A stretch of 64,000 bases of DNA from assembly GCA_963070105.1 (NCBI GenBank), contig OY718808.1:2530238-2594237 (forward strand), in the 5' to 3' direction. Shown here one piece after another: positions 41,319 to 55,769 of this stretch (its first letter is position 1; each line of letters begins with the position of its first letter). Origin of the DNA: Litomosoides sigmodontis (lineage: Eukaryota; Nematoda; Chromadorea; Rhabditida; Onchocercidae). A program made the translations under genes and the position numbers. A model generated the notes under the pieces. The model was not told where the DNA came from. It worked only from the letters and a program-made list of their open reading frames with translations, and ran no database searches.

Positions 41319-44300
41319 TTAATTCATAGAAACTTCAGTATCATTTCTGATTAGACAACCTTTATCATCAAAGTCTGAAAGAGGTGAGGCATAGATCGAA
41401 TTCCAATCTCGCATGAAGATTTTTTCATTCAAATTGCCAACTATTTCCGAATTTAGTGTTGTGCCATGTTTTTGTATCACTATACTAGCTCCTGCAGTAT
41501 TTATAAAGTAATCACCTGACCAGTTTGATGTGCCTGAAATAACTTTTAATAAAAAAGTACCAAAAGTGTTACCAGAACCATTTTTTTATCTCTATAAAAA
41601 TCTTAATAAAAAACTTTGTACACATGTTACTTATTCAAAAGAATAGCAGAAAAATAACTCGCAAGGCATTTTCTAAAACCTCCAGAGATTTTCGAAAATT
41701 CAATCAAAACATACCAATTAAAGCACTGTTATCCGTAACCATATACTTTACATGATTCACACGAGCATATGGGATATTTTTATGATCTCCTTCTGCTGGT
41801 ACTATGAATATGCGGACTTCAATAGAACCTGATGTATCTGGTATACAAACCATTTTTTTTGCTGTAAGGAAGGAAAATCAAAATTTGTGGTAGATATTTT
41901 ATTTGAATAATAAAGATACCCACTTGCACCCTCCTAATCTTTATACGGTGACTCAAAAATGCACTAAAACTCCGCGATATTTCTGGCATACTTCAGTGCT
42001 TCATTTATAGTAATCGCCGAAAATATTCTTACTTGTAGACGATGACTAATAAAGGCTCAGATAAGATTTTATAAAAAATTGTACATTTCGAAATCCATGA
42101 TTGTTTTAAAAATTTTACTTTTTGTGTCGTACGTTCGCTTGCATGGCAAAGTTGAAGAGATAACTGACAATGACTTCAAAAAGGCAAACAATGTCGGTCG
42201 TGTAGTTTTCCATTTACTTATTAAGAGTTTCACTTCGATACCACTGTATGCAGCTTTTCGCAAAGCATCATCGATAATAGGCCAATACCTGCAAAAAAAT
42301 GAGAAACCAAAAAATTTCACTGATAAAAAAAAATCGAAATTTAAAACACATACCTATTATTTGCTAAATACAGAGTAACCGGAAAGTAGTCCATTACGGA
42401 AATGTGTATAAATTTTCGGGCAGTACTAATAACTTGCAAAATTGCGCCGAGATCATCCATACGACCTTTGGGACAAAAAGTTGGAGGTGAAGACTACAAA
42501 TAAATTTTAGCTTAGAAAAAGTGAAAAATCAAAAAAACATATATTACTGAAGTAGCAAAATAGATTACTGTCAAAAATCGAGAATTATCAAAAGAAAAAT
42601 TAGTATGGAGAAGATAGCAAATAAATGAAGCCATGAACTACCTGAGAGATTTATAAGATTCTATAAATCAATCATCCATTATTTGGTTTGAAATAATTGA
42701 TAGTTGCAATGTTGAAAAAATTACCGAGATGTAAACATCATTCTGTTCACCGTTAAGTGTAACTACTATTGGATTCCTTGCATTATAGGGAGTCGCCAGT
42801 TCACTTGGCCATGACGATGGCAATTTTTTACCTGGCGCACCCATTTCCCAGTAAACATCCATTACTTTCATTAAATCTTCTGCCAAACATTCACAGTCAA
42901 ACACCGCAACACCAAGTTCTTTCACCTAAAAGCATTAAGACCAATGTAAAACGCTTTGAAATTAAAATTAGCTGATCCCAAATAAATTAGATTTTTCTTA
43001 AAAATTGAAAAAAAAAACTCATGTGTTAACTGATGGATGACTGCGTGTCCAACAGAAAACGAACCATGAAAATAGCTATTTAATTCTTTTGATCAGCAAT
43101 AAACGTTAACTGACAAAAGTGTCCCTGTTATCACACAACGAGTTTCAGTACCTGTGTTAAAGCCCTCCAATCAAGATTAGCTGATCCCAAATAAAAGTGC
43201 TTCGTGTCAACTATCCAAAACTTCGTATGCAATACTCCTACAAAATCATGAGTTAAATGAAATGAACAGTACCTATAAAATCCAAGAATATGTAAAAATA
43301 TGTTAGATCAATCATTCTTCATTATCATTTTGCAATCCAATACAAGCTTTTAAATTTATTCAATAATCTTGTGTGCATTTTTTAGCGTATTTAACACTTG
43401 CAATGATGACTTATGCAACTAGCCAGTGCAACGTTTATTTAAATACACTCAGATAAAAATTACTGTAGTAAATTTCAGCTTACCGCTAGGAAACCAATTC
43501 GAAAAATTTAAGCTACGCACTTCAGCCAGCCCTTGATCTTCCAGTGCTTTCGTTTCGTTATTGTTTCGTGCATTTTGAGCGATCCTCAATTTGATGCCTT
43601 TTTCTGCTGCTCCAATCAATGAATTATATATATCGGTACCCTTAATAGAGAGAAAGTATGGATGTCATAAAATACTAGTCTAGCACAATTCAAAGAACAA
43701 AATTAAATAATACTTTAAATCCAATTTACAATTCTACTGAAACTGCTGAAAAAAATTAAAATCCTCCATGTATGCATTAAAGCAAATCTTAATTAAAATT
43801 GCGCATGGCTGCAGTGATACGGACAACCGTTCTGGTAACATCTAATAAGCATGAAAACAAACATCCTGGGTTGATGGACCCATATAATTGCCAGCACTTT
43901 CTGGAAGTAAACTCCAGTAAAACGATGCGATATCGATCGACTTTTTAGCAGAACTGATTAATCGTTTCCATATTTCGGTTGTTGAAGGAAAATTTGACTG
44001 TTCAAGGTCAGTCATATTTTCCGGTATTGACTCCACAAAATGAAATCTGAAATTATCCCCTATTTCATAAAGTAACTAGAAGCAATTTTTTAATTTCCAA
44101 AAATTTCAAAACCTTTTCCAGTAGGATATCTTTCAACTATGGTTAATATCAAACGAACTGCAAAAACTACATGACCAATACATCACTAAAAATACTAAAA
44201 ATTTTAACTGTATTCAAACTGCGACCATATCAACGAATCTTCGAATCTTATCCATCGACCTACTTTATCAGACAATATAAATATATGTTATCAGGTAGCA

Positions 44301-45401
44301 CTCGTTCTTCACGGTTACCTCCCGTGGCAATCGGTAATGCGGAAAAAAAACAGCATGTGAACAAAAAAAAAAAAAGGTAAGAGAAAAACTAACTCGCAAT
44401 TCTGTGGGTAGGAATTGTTGGAATAAAAAAATTCGGACGAAGCTGCGGTAGAATTCGGCAATAAGCAACATTTGCTCGACGTCAAAAGGGAGAATAACTA
44501 GAAGCAGAAGCAGTCAAATTATGTAAAATACGAAGCATCAAGAAAGAAACACATAAATAGATGAACTGTTTACTGTTCCAGAAATAACAAAATTAAAACC
44601 TACTCTCCAGTGGACACATTTTCCGGATGGCTTTCGAAACATTATTTCCTTACCGGACAAAACACATCCAGAAATACAGTGAAGTAAGTGAATGAACTAC
44701 TTCATCGCTAACTCATCTTCATGTCCAAATTTAAAAACTCGAAGGAGAACGGATCAGTACAACTTTTCGAGATTTTGAGCAACAGAGAGCAAGCATTTGA
44801 GGAGAGTTTAGAGATTGCTCAGATTATGGTGTGATTGACAGAGTGATAGATTTTAACGTTCACTCTTTCACTTTTGTTACGCATAAACCACGTTTACGCC
44901 CGAACACGTCATGGCTTACTTGCGTTATGCATAAAATTAGGGCAGTGATGAGGAGAGGAAAATAGTGGGAACATGAAGAGAAGTGAAAGATAGATGGGAA
45001 TTCCAGAGATAGTACTGCACTGAATGGTGCAAGGGAAGAGTCAGACAGTTGCAACAAGCATATTATAATTTTAATGAAGAAATCAAAGATCATTGAATGG
45101 TAAGTTACTACCGAAAAATTTTTGCATTAGTGAAATTAAGTTAATTTTGTGCACTTTATTCAGGTAATCATAAGTGTTAGTAACTGTGATGATAGTAATT
45201 AGCATAGTATTAATGATAAAATGCTTCTGTTGCAGCTAACAATTCCGTGCTAGCCTATCGCAATCATCAAAAATAGTGTTGTTAGCTGAAGCTAGCACAA
45301 TTCAATTGAAATGACAAGTACGAACATACCAGAAGTAAAACACCTGACATACTGGCAATCATAACGACAACGGCAGCTATCACCGTGGCAGTAGCCTTCA
45401 T
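41319..45401 (-). CDS. PLD3/PLD4-like phospholipase D family protein
   Basis: Confident exons (minus): 44046-43863, 43640-43484, 43237-43152, 42925-42725, 42493-42354, 42288-42119, 41861-41715 and 41533-41319. A 5' exon ending at 45330 opens with M at 45401 and encodes a hydrophobic segment ([18 protein letters not shown]). This fits the type II membrane topology of PLD3/4, which act in the endolysosome as exonucleases or phosphodiesterases. Both HxKx4D motifs are intact: HTKFWIVD in the third confident exon and HVKYMVTD in the seventh. Other family landmarks are [49 protein letters not shown] and [10 protein letters not shown]. The 5' exon leaves in phase 0 while 44046 needs phase 2, so one small exon is missing; 44401-44394 would fit. 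With it the protein is 459 residues. The donor at 42118 is chosen by phase. Confidence 0.92.
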
Positions 45402-45435
45402 CCGTTCATCTTTTTGCGCCTTTCTCAAAAATTTT

Positions 45436-47788
45436 CTAAAATTCACAACAGATGAATTTCTATGGCAACAATGTGCTAAATAGCTTCAATTATTATTGAA
45501 ACTTAAGAAGCCTAAGCCTAGGCTTTCCGTCTTTATAGCACTAAAGGTATGTACTATGGCCTAATAGCATATGTGTATTGGATGTTTTGTCTTCGCATTC
45601 ATTTGATTTTTAAGTGCATATCAGTTAAATTAATCAAAAGTTCCGCCTAGTAGCACTTCTCCTCATTCTGTTTAATTTTTTCAATTAAAAAGGGGAACAA
45701 CACACAGATAAGCCATGAAATAAACGTTAATCATTCGACTGGTAATGATAATTGTAGGTTTTGCTATGATAATTTCAAGTGCTATTTATTGCTTCTTTTT
45801 TATAATCGCTATTTCTAAAGCTATCCCTCAATTTAGAAAGTACATTTGATGGTGAGATTAAATTTAAGAATAAGACTTGATGGTTAGACTGTTCCATGAA
45901 TGCAATAAGTAAGTCTCTAGTACAATTAATTATCCATAAATTTGACTCTTCCATTTATGACTTACTGTCTTCAGCTAACTTTTAGGTTTTGTCTAATTAC
46001 TAATCACTGACAATCACGTAATTATCTTCACAAAACAATCATTTGACTGAAAAGTAAATTCAAATAGCTAAGTTACAACGAATAATGTTCAGTGATTTTT
46101 GATGGAAATGAAAATTTCCATTCATTATGATGGCATTCTTTTCCTTCTTCCTCATTCTTTTAATTTTAATTATGATTTTTTTTTAATTTGCGTAAAATTT
46201 GTTGGAGTAAAATTTCGTGCATATTCATAAGAAATTTAAAATTTGACTGGAAAAGGGAAGAAAAAACAGCGATAAGTGAAAAAATAAAGGGAAGAGAAAA
46301 GGAAAGAAAAAATGAAATTTAGGAAAAAAAATTGTTGCCAACAAATTGACAATAAATTTTGAGTGTAATAAAAATGAGTGAGAAAGAGCTACGTGAAAAT
46401 GAAAATGGCTCTTAGAGAAGCTCTTTCATAGATGAAGCAGCTCATTTCAATACATTTAGTCTTTGATAGGTAATTTTATTTCTTCCTTACTAGCCATATG
46501 TCTGTACCGTACAAAGAAGGAGTCTGCCTGAAATTCCGATGACAACGTTCTTCGTTTTCATCGATATCAGAGAATGGTTATGATTATACAGTTATAAGGC
46601 ATAATTAAAATTTTTGAAACTTTACTTATGCCTGTCTAATTTTGCTCTTCTAATCGCTTAGTTTTTGTATTTAAATTGAAAAACCAAAAAAATGCATTAT
46701 TTGATAAATGAAAAAATTGTATAATTGTTAAATGAAATTAAAATTATTTTTCAGTCGGTCAATAGCAATGAATGAACAGTTTTACCAGTTGCATATGTCG
46801 TGAGAATATTTTTAATATTACAAAAAAAGGTTGGTGAAATGACTTAATTACTACTGTATTGGAAATTAGTATTTTTGTTTGGAAGGCGATGCAGCAATCT
46901 ATCAGTTAATTTAAAAATAAAGAGACTGACGGATTAATCAATTTATTAACTGAATAAAGCAGTAAAGAAAATTTAATGCATTCATAAGTTAATTGAAAAT
47001 TAACTTATTTACTAGGGAAAGAGATAGAGCGAGGGCGAGAGAGAAGAATAGAGAGAGGGAGAAAAAAACTAGAAATAAATGTAGAAGGGAGAGGTCCATA
47101 AGTGTCACCTTTTCATTGAAAGTCTTTGACGCTCTATTAGCACTGAAAATGCTATAATTTAAATTTATTACGTCAGTGTATGACGATAGGAGCGGAAAAT
47201 GATGCATGCTAATGCTTTATTATAATTCCCCTGTAATTTAACTTTAGCAAATTCAACATTTCCATTTGAAATAGAAAATGTAGTACAAAAAGTTTGGACT
47301 GCAACTAATTTTAACTGTAAGTTTAAATTAAGCTTTAATTAAAATTAAAATAATTCTTATTGACAACAAACTTTTGAATAATTTCTTGCATTGCAGATAG
47401 TTTATTATTTTTTGTTTTTCGTTCAATAAATAACATTACTTGAAGTTTAATTTTTTTCTCTTTTGAAATTTCCAAAAATTTTCATTCTTTACTAACATTG
47501 TAAGAGAGCTTGCTGTTTGGAAAAAAAATTATATAATTTATGTTGTGGTTTTTCAGCTAACAGAACAGGTGTTCGCAAGTTACGCATGTAGCAGTCCATT
47601 TTTCACTTCAAATTTTTCAAATCGATTTTGATTTTTGAATGGTGCAGTGTGTGTGTGTGTCTGTGTGTGTGTATGTGTGTGTGTGTGTGTGTATGTGTGT
47701 GTGTGTATGTGTGTGTGTATGTGTGTGTGTATGTGTGTGTGTGTGTGTGTGTGTCTTTGTAAGTGACCTGTTTTATGTTATGTTTACA
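45436..47788. other. AT-rich intergenic stretch
   Basis: No gene supported. It may include the 5' UTR or promoter of the PLD gene. A GA-rich tract is present at 47020-47062 and a (GT)n tract at 47647-47756. Confidence 0.55.
47647..47756. repeat. (GT)n tract with AT interruptions
   Basis: GT dinucleotides interrupted several times by GTAT. It ends about 30 bases before the acceptor of the unassigned exon at 47789. Confidence 0.97.
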
Positions 47789-47914
47789 GAAAGCGATTTA
47801 TCATCGTTGCTGATGCGCTGTAATGGTATGCGTCAAATTAGCATTACGCCGTTAGCTAGTTTATTAAAAAAGAAGAAAAGAAGGCCGAATAGTGGAACTG
47901 TAGTGAAAAAATAA
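47789..47914 (+). CDS. Unassigned single 3' exon
   Basis: A good acceptor (TTATGTTTACAG) ends at 47788 and opens a frame of about 41 residues to a stop at 47914. It includes SDLSSLLMRCNGMRQISITP and a basic tail with KKKKRRP. It reads like a real C-terminal exon with a nuclear-localisation-like stretch, but I do not recognise it and found no upstream exon in the preceding 2 kb. It could be the end of a gene with large introns or a chance frame. Confidence 0.3.
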   Translation, partial: ESDLSSLLMRCNGMRQISITPLASLLKKKKRRPNSGTVVKK

Positions 47915-49267
47915 AGTGATCTCGATGGTGGATTAGGAAATTTAGGATTTTAATGCTAAGTTTTTTTTTGATAAGTTTATTTTTGGCAATAAACGGTTAA
48001 ATTTTAGCGTATGCCATGTTTCTTGATCAGTAAAATTAAAATTAAACCAAATTGTAGCATACAATTTACATATTTTGCCCGTTTGTTTATTAAATTAGGA
48101 AAATAGCGTAAATGAGTATTTCAATTTGTCAAATCTTAAAATTGAATTTTCCTCATTACTAACTTTTCAATTCTCAATTATCATTAAAATCGCACAATTT
48201 AACTTTTCATGTTAATTTATCGAGAAGTTATTTAACACTGAAAAAAATGAGACAAATGCACCGCTTGATATCATTGAAATTGTCATTTGGAATATTTTCA
48301 AAGTTCCGCAGTTTTGTAATTAGAATTTTAATAACAAAAAAAAACCTGAACATTCGATGATTTTTAGCTTCAGTTATTTTTAATGATATTTTTTTTTAAA
48401 AAACAAAATTATTTCACAATAGAAGAAATGCGACATAAAAGAGTGAATGGAAAGCATTAGTGAATAGTACAATTGAAAGAGACGAAAGTCTTAAGCTCTA
48501 ATAATTGATGGTAAAAATTTCAAAAACAAAAAAACAACTCCACTCAAATCACTCTTATTACTACTAAATATTTCATTAATTTTATAAAACATTTCAATTT
48601 TTGCTTTTTTTTTAAAAAAATTTAAAATGTGTGCTATTTGAATCATATCAATTATCATATTTCATTCATCACAATGCTTTTAATAATAATATCAAATATT
48701 GCGATCGAAAACAAAAAAATAAACAATCACGCACAGTCATAATTGCATTAGGTATTTCGAAAGGCGCATCAATAAAACGTATTACGTGACGTAAAATTCG
48801 AATATTACGTGTTCGTTTTTTCAATGATATGGAAATGGATACTAGTAGCTCAAGTGATCAGTGATCATTTCATAAGTGCTAACTTGAAGCAATGAACAAA
48901 CAAGTCTTCTAACGTAAGCACAAAACTGACAAATAATTGGAGAGAAGAAATGGAGAAAATAAAATTAATTGAAAATTAGCAAATATTCAATAAACTAATA
49001 GAATTACCGTGCAATAGAATAATTTCGTGCATTGAAATTTTTGTTTACAATCAATCGCACTGCAATAGCATTCTAATTGAAACGATTATAAAATTATCAA
49101 AATATCAAATTTAAAACTTAAACTAGAAAATGAAAAATAAAAATCTGTATGTAAAATTACAGATAATTTTATCCATTAGGTACTCACTCAAATGATCATT
49201 TTCTCCATGCAATGAACGATTGCTAAACGTTTAAAAATTTTAATTTAAAAAAAAAAAAATTTCTCAA
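47915..49267. other. AT-rich intergenic stretch
   Basis: Nothing supported beyond AT-rich sequence and homopolymer runs. The right part should be the 3' UTR of the minus-strand F-box gene. Confidence 0.6.
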
Positions 49268-52200
49268 TCAGGAAACTGCTTTTCCACTGCTAACTATATG
49301 TAAGCCATCTCTGTCATCCCATAGCAAAAGTGTTTCACCGGGCAGTTGTGGATGAGCTATTCGAAATGCACCCTGTCGCGGCTTACTTTGATTCAACGAC
49401 AATCGCTTCAACAAATCATCAATGTCAATGTGCTCCGAGCCCACGCAAACATTCAAAATCCAACGTGTACCAGTCTGTTTCCATTTCTTAAATTAAAAAA
49501 AATCCATCTAAAACAATCAAACCTTTCCATTTTCAAAAAGTATTCCAATTAGTAAAATTTATTGAAAAATGCAAAAAATAAAAAAATTACAATTTGTAAA
49601 CGAACACAGTCAGAGAACAACAGATATAGACATCTATTCGGACAGAGATCATTAATTAATATCATAATTAGCTCGCCTGCTTAACAAGATGAAAAAAAAG
49701 AACATTTCGCCTTCGATTATTTCCAATTATGTTGATTTTGTTAAAAAAAAAAGAACGACATCTGTATAACTTTTAATTTTGTTAAATAAGTTAGATTTTA
49801 TTTTTAAAAAAAATTTCTTTTCGTCAAATTATTCAATTCATTTTCAACTACCTCAATACTCGTTACTTTAAAAAGTTATAAAGACAAAAGCATTTTTTTT
49901 TTGTTCATTAACTCACTACCTTTTCCTTGAAAAAAAACACTAATTACCTATTATGTGGAGAGAAAATTACTAATTACTAACTTCAATAACTTGACAGAAT
50001 CCATTTACGGTAATTGAACTGTTGTCTATTCGAAGAACAGTTTCCTGTAAGCATTTTCGAGCTTTCCGGTCCAGAAAATCAGCCAGGAATTGGTCATCAC
50101 CAATGCTCGTCTGAGGCGTAAGTGCAAAAACACTCAAAAAGCTAAGGTTGAGAAATTCGGAGAGGAACTGACGTGAGTTATTTATATGACCGCAATTGCC
50201 ACGTAACCAAATAAGTGATAATTTTTGACATTCAATTAATTGTAGAAATTGATGAAACCTGAAATTTTTACTCGAAATTGAAAATAAAGTCTTTTTTTTT
50301 TGCAAAAATTTCTATTACAAATTGTACGGAAAAAGGTGAATGGTATTTTAATTTAGCAAAATTACTAGCAATCTAGTTATGCATGATGATATTTTTGTTT
50401 AATGCTAATTTAAATCAGACAAGTAATTTTATGTCTCAAAAAAAATTTTTCACTAATAATTTTTTTTTTAATTTTTTTTAAAAACAACATCACTATTTTT
50501 TTTTCCAGCACCTACTCTCCTCTGACTACAAATTAAATTATGCAGTAATTTTTGCACAAGTCATTTACTCCATAATAGTGTAAAAAAGCTAACGTAGTTG
50601 GCAAGTTACGGTAAGCCCAGTTATGCTAGAAGGACAAGCTATCGCAAACTGCCATCTATTAAATCGGATAAATGCGTTGGATGAAAAACAAAAAAAAAAA
50701 AAAAAAAAAAGAAGGAATTTATTTTTAAGTGATATTTTCAATTGTCAAAAAAGCACGTAGCAATCATTCCCACTAAAATTTCAACAAGTAATGGACTAAC
50801 TTTTTTGGTGATACATAATTTAACTTGCACATGCTTATTTCCAATTTTTTACAACGTATTTTATTTGTTCCAAAAGCTTTCGCAAGACGATCCACAAAAT
50901 GATCCGTAAATCGCATTTCAGTTAATCGAAGGAAATGAATATCTGCCTCGCGAAAATATTTCGCTATACGATCGCACAACAATTGTGACGGTGTATGTTC
51001 ACGTCGTTTTCGCTCATCGTGATCCTGGATGTTGACAGATGGAAGTGGGTATTTTATTCATTTTAATTAATTAAGTTAGCAGCAGCACACATGTACGATA
51101 ATGTGGAACAACTATAAAATTAATTTCAAAAAATTCAAGTGTTAAAAATAACATTTTATATTAAAATTTATTTAACAGATGAAAATATGCAAAATCATTT
51201 GTGTTGCTATAATGTAACATATTTGGTAATTTATAAATATTTCGATTAGATAATGTGATCAAATATGCACAAAATGAAAGATTACACACAATTGGTATTG
51301 TTAGATAATTTCAAAAATTTTCGCTTTCCTTTTCACTTCCATTTTTAACGATGAAATTGAACTTTCATTTAGTAATACATAGTTGACCAAAGTATCAATT
51401 GATAATGCCATATTATGTTCCACGCTTTTTTTTTCAAATATGTTATATTAACGTGAGAAGTTTTATTATTGTTTTCACATATCGACAGATTCATCTATTT
51501 AAATCTTAATGAATAAATTTCAAAATCGAACAATTAAACCACAAAAATTCAATCCTAACCAATATCACAAATATTATCAATTCTAATTTTTTTTGTCAGA
51601 AAAAATCATAAAATTGAATATTTCCCTTTCACGATAAATTTGAGCAGTATGTGACGTGTCTTGACACTTGAAAATGCAAATAATCTTATTACTTGCTCAT
51701 ACTTTCAGCTGTAAATCATTCCTACAAATTGTTGCATAAAGACCACGCATAGGTAAGTATACGTACGTTATACGCATCATTACTCATTAATCTAAGAGGT
51801 GCGATGTTACGTGATCGCGCACCTCTCTTGAGTGTTTTCACGTAAAATGTTAAATGAATGAAAGAGAAGTGAAAGTTAGAATTGCTAACCTCTCTGTGCC
51901 AATTACTTCTACTTGATAAATTAGGTAGTAAGATAGGCAGGTAAGAATTAGGTGACGAAGCCTGTCCCACATAAATAAGCAGATGAGGTAATTTAGCTGC
52001 TGATCGTTGTTGGTGCTGTAGCTGTTCGTCGCTGTTGTCCGACGTTGCTATTGTTCTCGTACGTCGCCGTTTTCCAAGGCCAAAGAACGGACGATTTGTA
52101 TTGCGCTCAGAGAATGTCCAACTTTTTAGCAGATTTGAACAACTAAAAATAAATTTAAAAATTTAAATTTCAATATAATAATTTTACAAATATTCCTATA

Positions 52201-54889
52201 AGAGATATTTGTAAAAGTTATGGGAAAAAATTTAGGGAAAAGCAAATATCCCTTTAAGCATGCGAAAAGAAGTTTAAAAATTCAAATTATATTTTCTTAA
52301 ATATTTTAGGAAAGTATTGATTGTTGCATTTGTGTATGATAGAAATTTTAATTATGTCAAGCAAATCAATAGTATGTAAACCTCTCTCTCTCTCAACCAT
52401 ACGAAACGCTAATTCTCCACTCTTTCTCACACTATTTCAATTCCAAAAAAATTTCCAATTAAATTATCTATTGATTGAAAATTGGAAAATTTTGCTGTTC
52501 AATCAACCTACTTACTTACTTACTTACATCAATGATGCATGTATGTGTATAGGTAAAGAGTTGTTTAAGAGTATCGTAAAGATGAATAAGCTATGTAACT
52601 ATGTGCTACCTTTTTACTTGCCGTAACATCTATCACTCAATTTCAATCGTGCTTATTTTACTCACACAGTTAAAAGTAGCTAGCACAGTTGCTTCAAAGA
52701 GTTATAAATTAAATTTGTCCAATAGGAGAGGCACTGTTCCCTCAACCATCTTTCTCATACATTTTCGTATTGCTACACTTTGTGCACGATTTTTCCACAC
52801 AAGATTAATTACTGCATATGTCACCTAAGCTAGCAATTAGTAATTCATCGGATATATTAGCAAACAATGAAAGTGAAATTTGACATCGTTTACAGAAATC
52901 CAAAGTTGAATGTTGAAGAATCTCTTTGTTAAGTTATAAGGAACAAAGGAATTGCCAGTGAGTAGTAGCCGATACACCGACAGAGCAATGTGATATAGCA
53001 CTGTTGACTTTTCGAATTCTGATAATCAATTATCGAAATAGCTTAATTGTACAAGGGGCACATGTAGGATTAGCTCTAAAATTTACACTAACTATTACTG
53101 ATTGTTCCGCAGACTATCGTTTATATTGGAAATTTATCCTGATATTCAACCACATCAATCTATCCTGCACTAAAGTTACCGATTTCTTGCATGTATTTAA
53201 TTCATCTCGAACTAGTGCTTAAATGACTAATTTAAGAAGGAAAAGTCTAAAGAAGCAGTCTCAGTTACAGTTAGAGCTAGAGTAAATTTAAAAAATCGAA
53301 AGATCCGTTCTTAGCCTTTTCAATTTAATTAAAATTTGAGAAAATGTAATATGAGGCATACTTTAAAGTTAGAATGAATCGGCATTTGCATTCTCGAAGT
53401 TCGAGCATCTGTACAAGGTGTTTTCGGAGTGAATTGCTGTTACGATCGATGATCTCCTTCCACCTTTTGCAAACAAATCGACAGTTATCCAGATCGTATC
53501 GCGGTAAGTGTTTCAGTATGTGTAGGTGTATTTCAGGAGGTAACAATGATATTGCAAATGCTGCTCCAACTTCCTCATCATCCTATTTTTAAGAAATATT
53601 TTAAAAAATTTTTAAAACGATTGTAAGAGAGAGATATTTTTGGTTAAATTTCTTAATTCGGTTGAATGAAAATTTTTTCTTTTTCTTCATCAGTCTATCC
53701 TGATTGTTTTCATTAGAAATACTTTTTTCTTTTTGTGGCAAGCAATTAGCGGCTAATTTATTTTTAGGATTTTCTTCGATAATTTAAGACTTTTCTTAGC
53801 CTTAATTAATCTTAACTTCTTAAGAAGATTTTAGACAATTTAAAGCAAATTTAGAAATTGGTTTTTTTCTTTTCAAAAATGATCAGTGGTAATTTCTGCG
53901 GAGTACACTTCGTTTTGTTCGTTTGTTTGTTTGCGTAAAATATCCTACCTGCACATACCTGATGATAGTCAAATGAGGTTGAAGGTGCACGTTGACTCGT
54001 GTAACGTGATCGTAGTAGAAGTGTGGTCGAGGTTGCTACTTCAACCACAGCTTGCGAAGTTTGCATAATTGATGGTGGGGAGGATGATGAAATTGCTGCT
54101 GTTGTTGTTGTTGTTGCGTATGATGTTGATGGCATCTGAAACAGTGAAAACGTTTTCAAATTTACTTGAACAAGTGGGTTAAACTTAAATGATAGGTTAA
54201 ACCTTAAATTTATTTGTTGCAATAGAAATAGCAATTTAACTTCGTTGGAAGAATCGTTCGGAACCTATTTATACGTTAACATCAATGAAAACAATGCTAT
54301 TTTTTATTTTAAAATGCGACAGCGACAGCTTTGACTTTATTACTACCACTTCTAATATGTCACACTTCAATTTTATACAGTTAAAATTTAATAAAATTAA
54401 TCTTATTCTGGTTATAAATTATTTTTCACTCATTGAATTTTCCAATACGCTTAGTAATAGTAAGTGTTTTTTAATCTTTGATTTCCTAACATTTATGCAA
54501 AATGAACTTATCCATATTTTGACAATTAAGATTTCAATTTTTTTTTTGCACTTATAACAGAACTGATTACGGGGGAGAGAATTCAATTGAAAAATTAATT
54601 GAAGAATGGATGGGATAACATAAAGTTGTTAATTCATAACAAAGTAACCAAAATTAGCAACCAAAAAGTATTCAGGAAAAAGGAAACGAACGAAGAAAAG
54701 CAAAACAAAACGATTGAGTGTATTATTTAATTTATGCTAAAATTAAATCTAATAAAACCAGAGTGGTATTTTAAATTTTATGCATAAAAACAAATTCACA
54801 TTTGTTGAGAAATTCATTGCAAAAATTAAAAATAAAAAAATTAAACCGAAAAGCAATTGTACCTGCTCAGCGCAAACGTCCGCTGCCAT
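49268..54889 (-). CDS. F-box protein, family unassigned
   Basis: Seven exons (minus), 465 residues: 54889-54863, 54135-53959, 53582-53362, 52142-51890, 51024-50801, 50258-49982 and 49486-49268. All phases agree. Residues ~80-125 form an F-box (SLLPPEIHLHILKHLPRYDL, then CRFVCKRWKEII), which binds Skp1 in SCF ubiquitin ligases. Before it is a Thr/Ser-rich low-complexity stretch. After it is a basic Arg/Lys segment with a Gln-rich patch, and then LRLTEMRFTDHF and KKLEISMCKL phrases that look like irregular leucine-rich or nematode F-box-associated repeats. The C-terminus (KWKQTGTRWILNVCV, LLLWDDRDGLHIVSS) is not recognised. Two in-frame starts each follow directly after an acceptor: 54889 and 54135. 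The target is unknown. Confidence 0.82.
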
Positions 54890-55737
54890 CTAAATTAAGA
54901 AAACTAACAACGTCACATGAAGCAATACATCTCTCTTCACTGCACACTTAGTCGAGAGAGGTGAGCTGAAGAATGAATGTATGAAATTTCGATAATACAG
55001 TTTGGCAATGATAACAACGATACTGATAATGGTGATAACGGTAATGCCAGTTATTATGAGGTAGCGGTGGTGATAGATTGATTGTAATGTCTATTTTATG
55101 CATTCATTAATAAGTCTGAATTTATGAATTTTGTTTTGTAAAATCAATGAAATTGTGAATTTTATTTTTCGGCCGCGCCGATAAGTAAACAAGCAAAATA
55201 ATGCGAATCCTGAAACAAAGTTTTTATTATTGATCAAAAAGTTGTTTAAAAAAAATTTTGCTTTTCATAATATAATAGTAATAATAGTAACAACATTATA
55301 ATATTTACACTTATATCCAAATAGCTTTTTTTTCCGTAAAAGAGGAAATAAAACCTAATGCAAATAATCAGTTAAAAAAAAAAATTGATATTTAACATGG
55401 AAAAAAAGTATTTAAAAAAAATGAAAATTAAACAATAAAAATTATATTAATTGAAACATGAATTAAAAGCAAACAAGCAGAAATATGCATAAAATAATAA
55501 GAAAAAAAGAATTAAAAAAAAACAACAAGGGAGAAGAAGAAGAAGAAGAAAAGGAAAAAAAAAAGATGAAAGTATTCCGTTTTGAAAATTCATCCTAATG
55601 AAAGTGAAAAATTATTGATGAAACAGCTTTGCACCAATCAATTCGATTAAAATCGCTCATTGAAATGGCAATTCAACAACCGATCAACACATATCATAAA
55701 TGCACCATTTCGTTTTCTCTCACTTTCCTTCTTTCTT

Positions 55738-55769
<32 letters not shown>

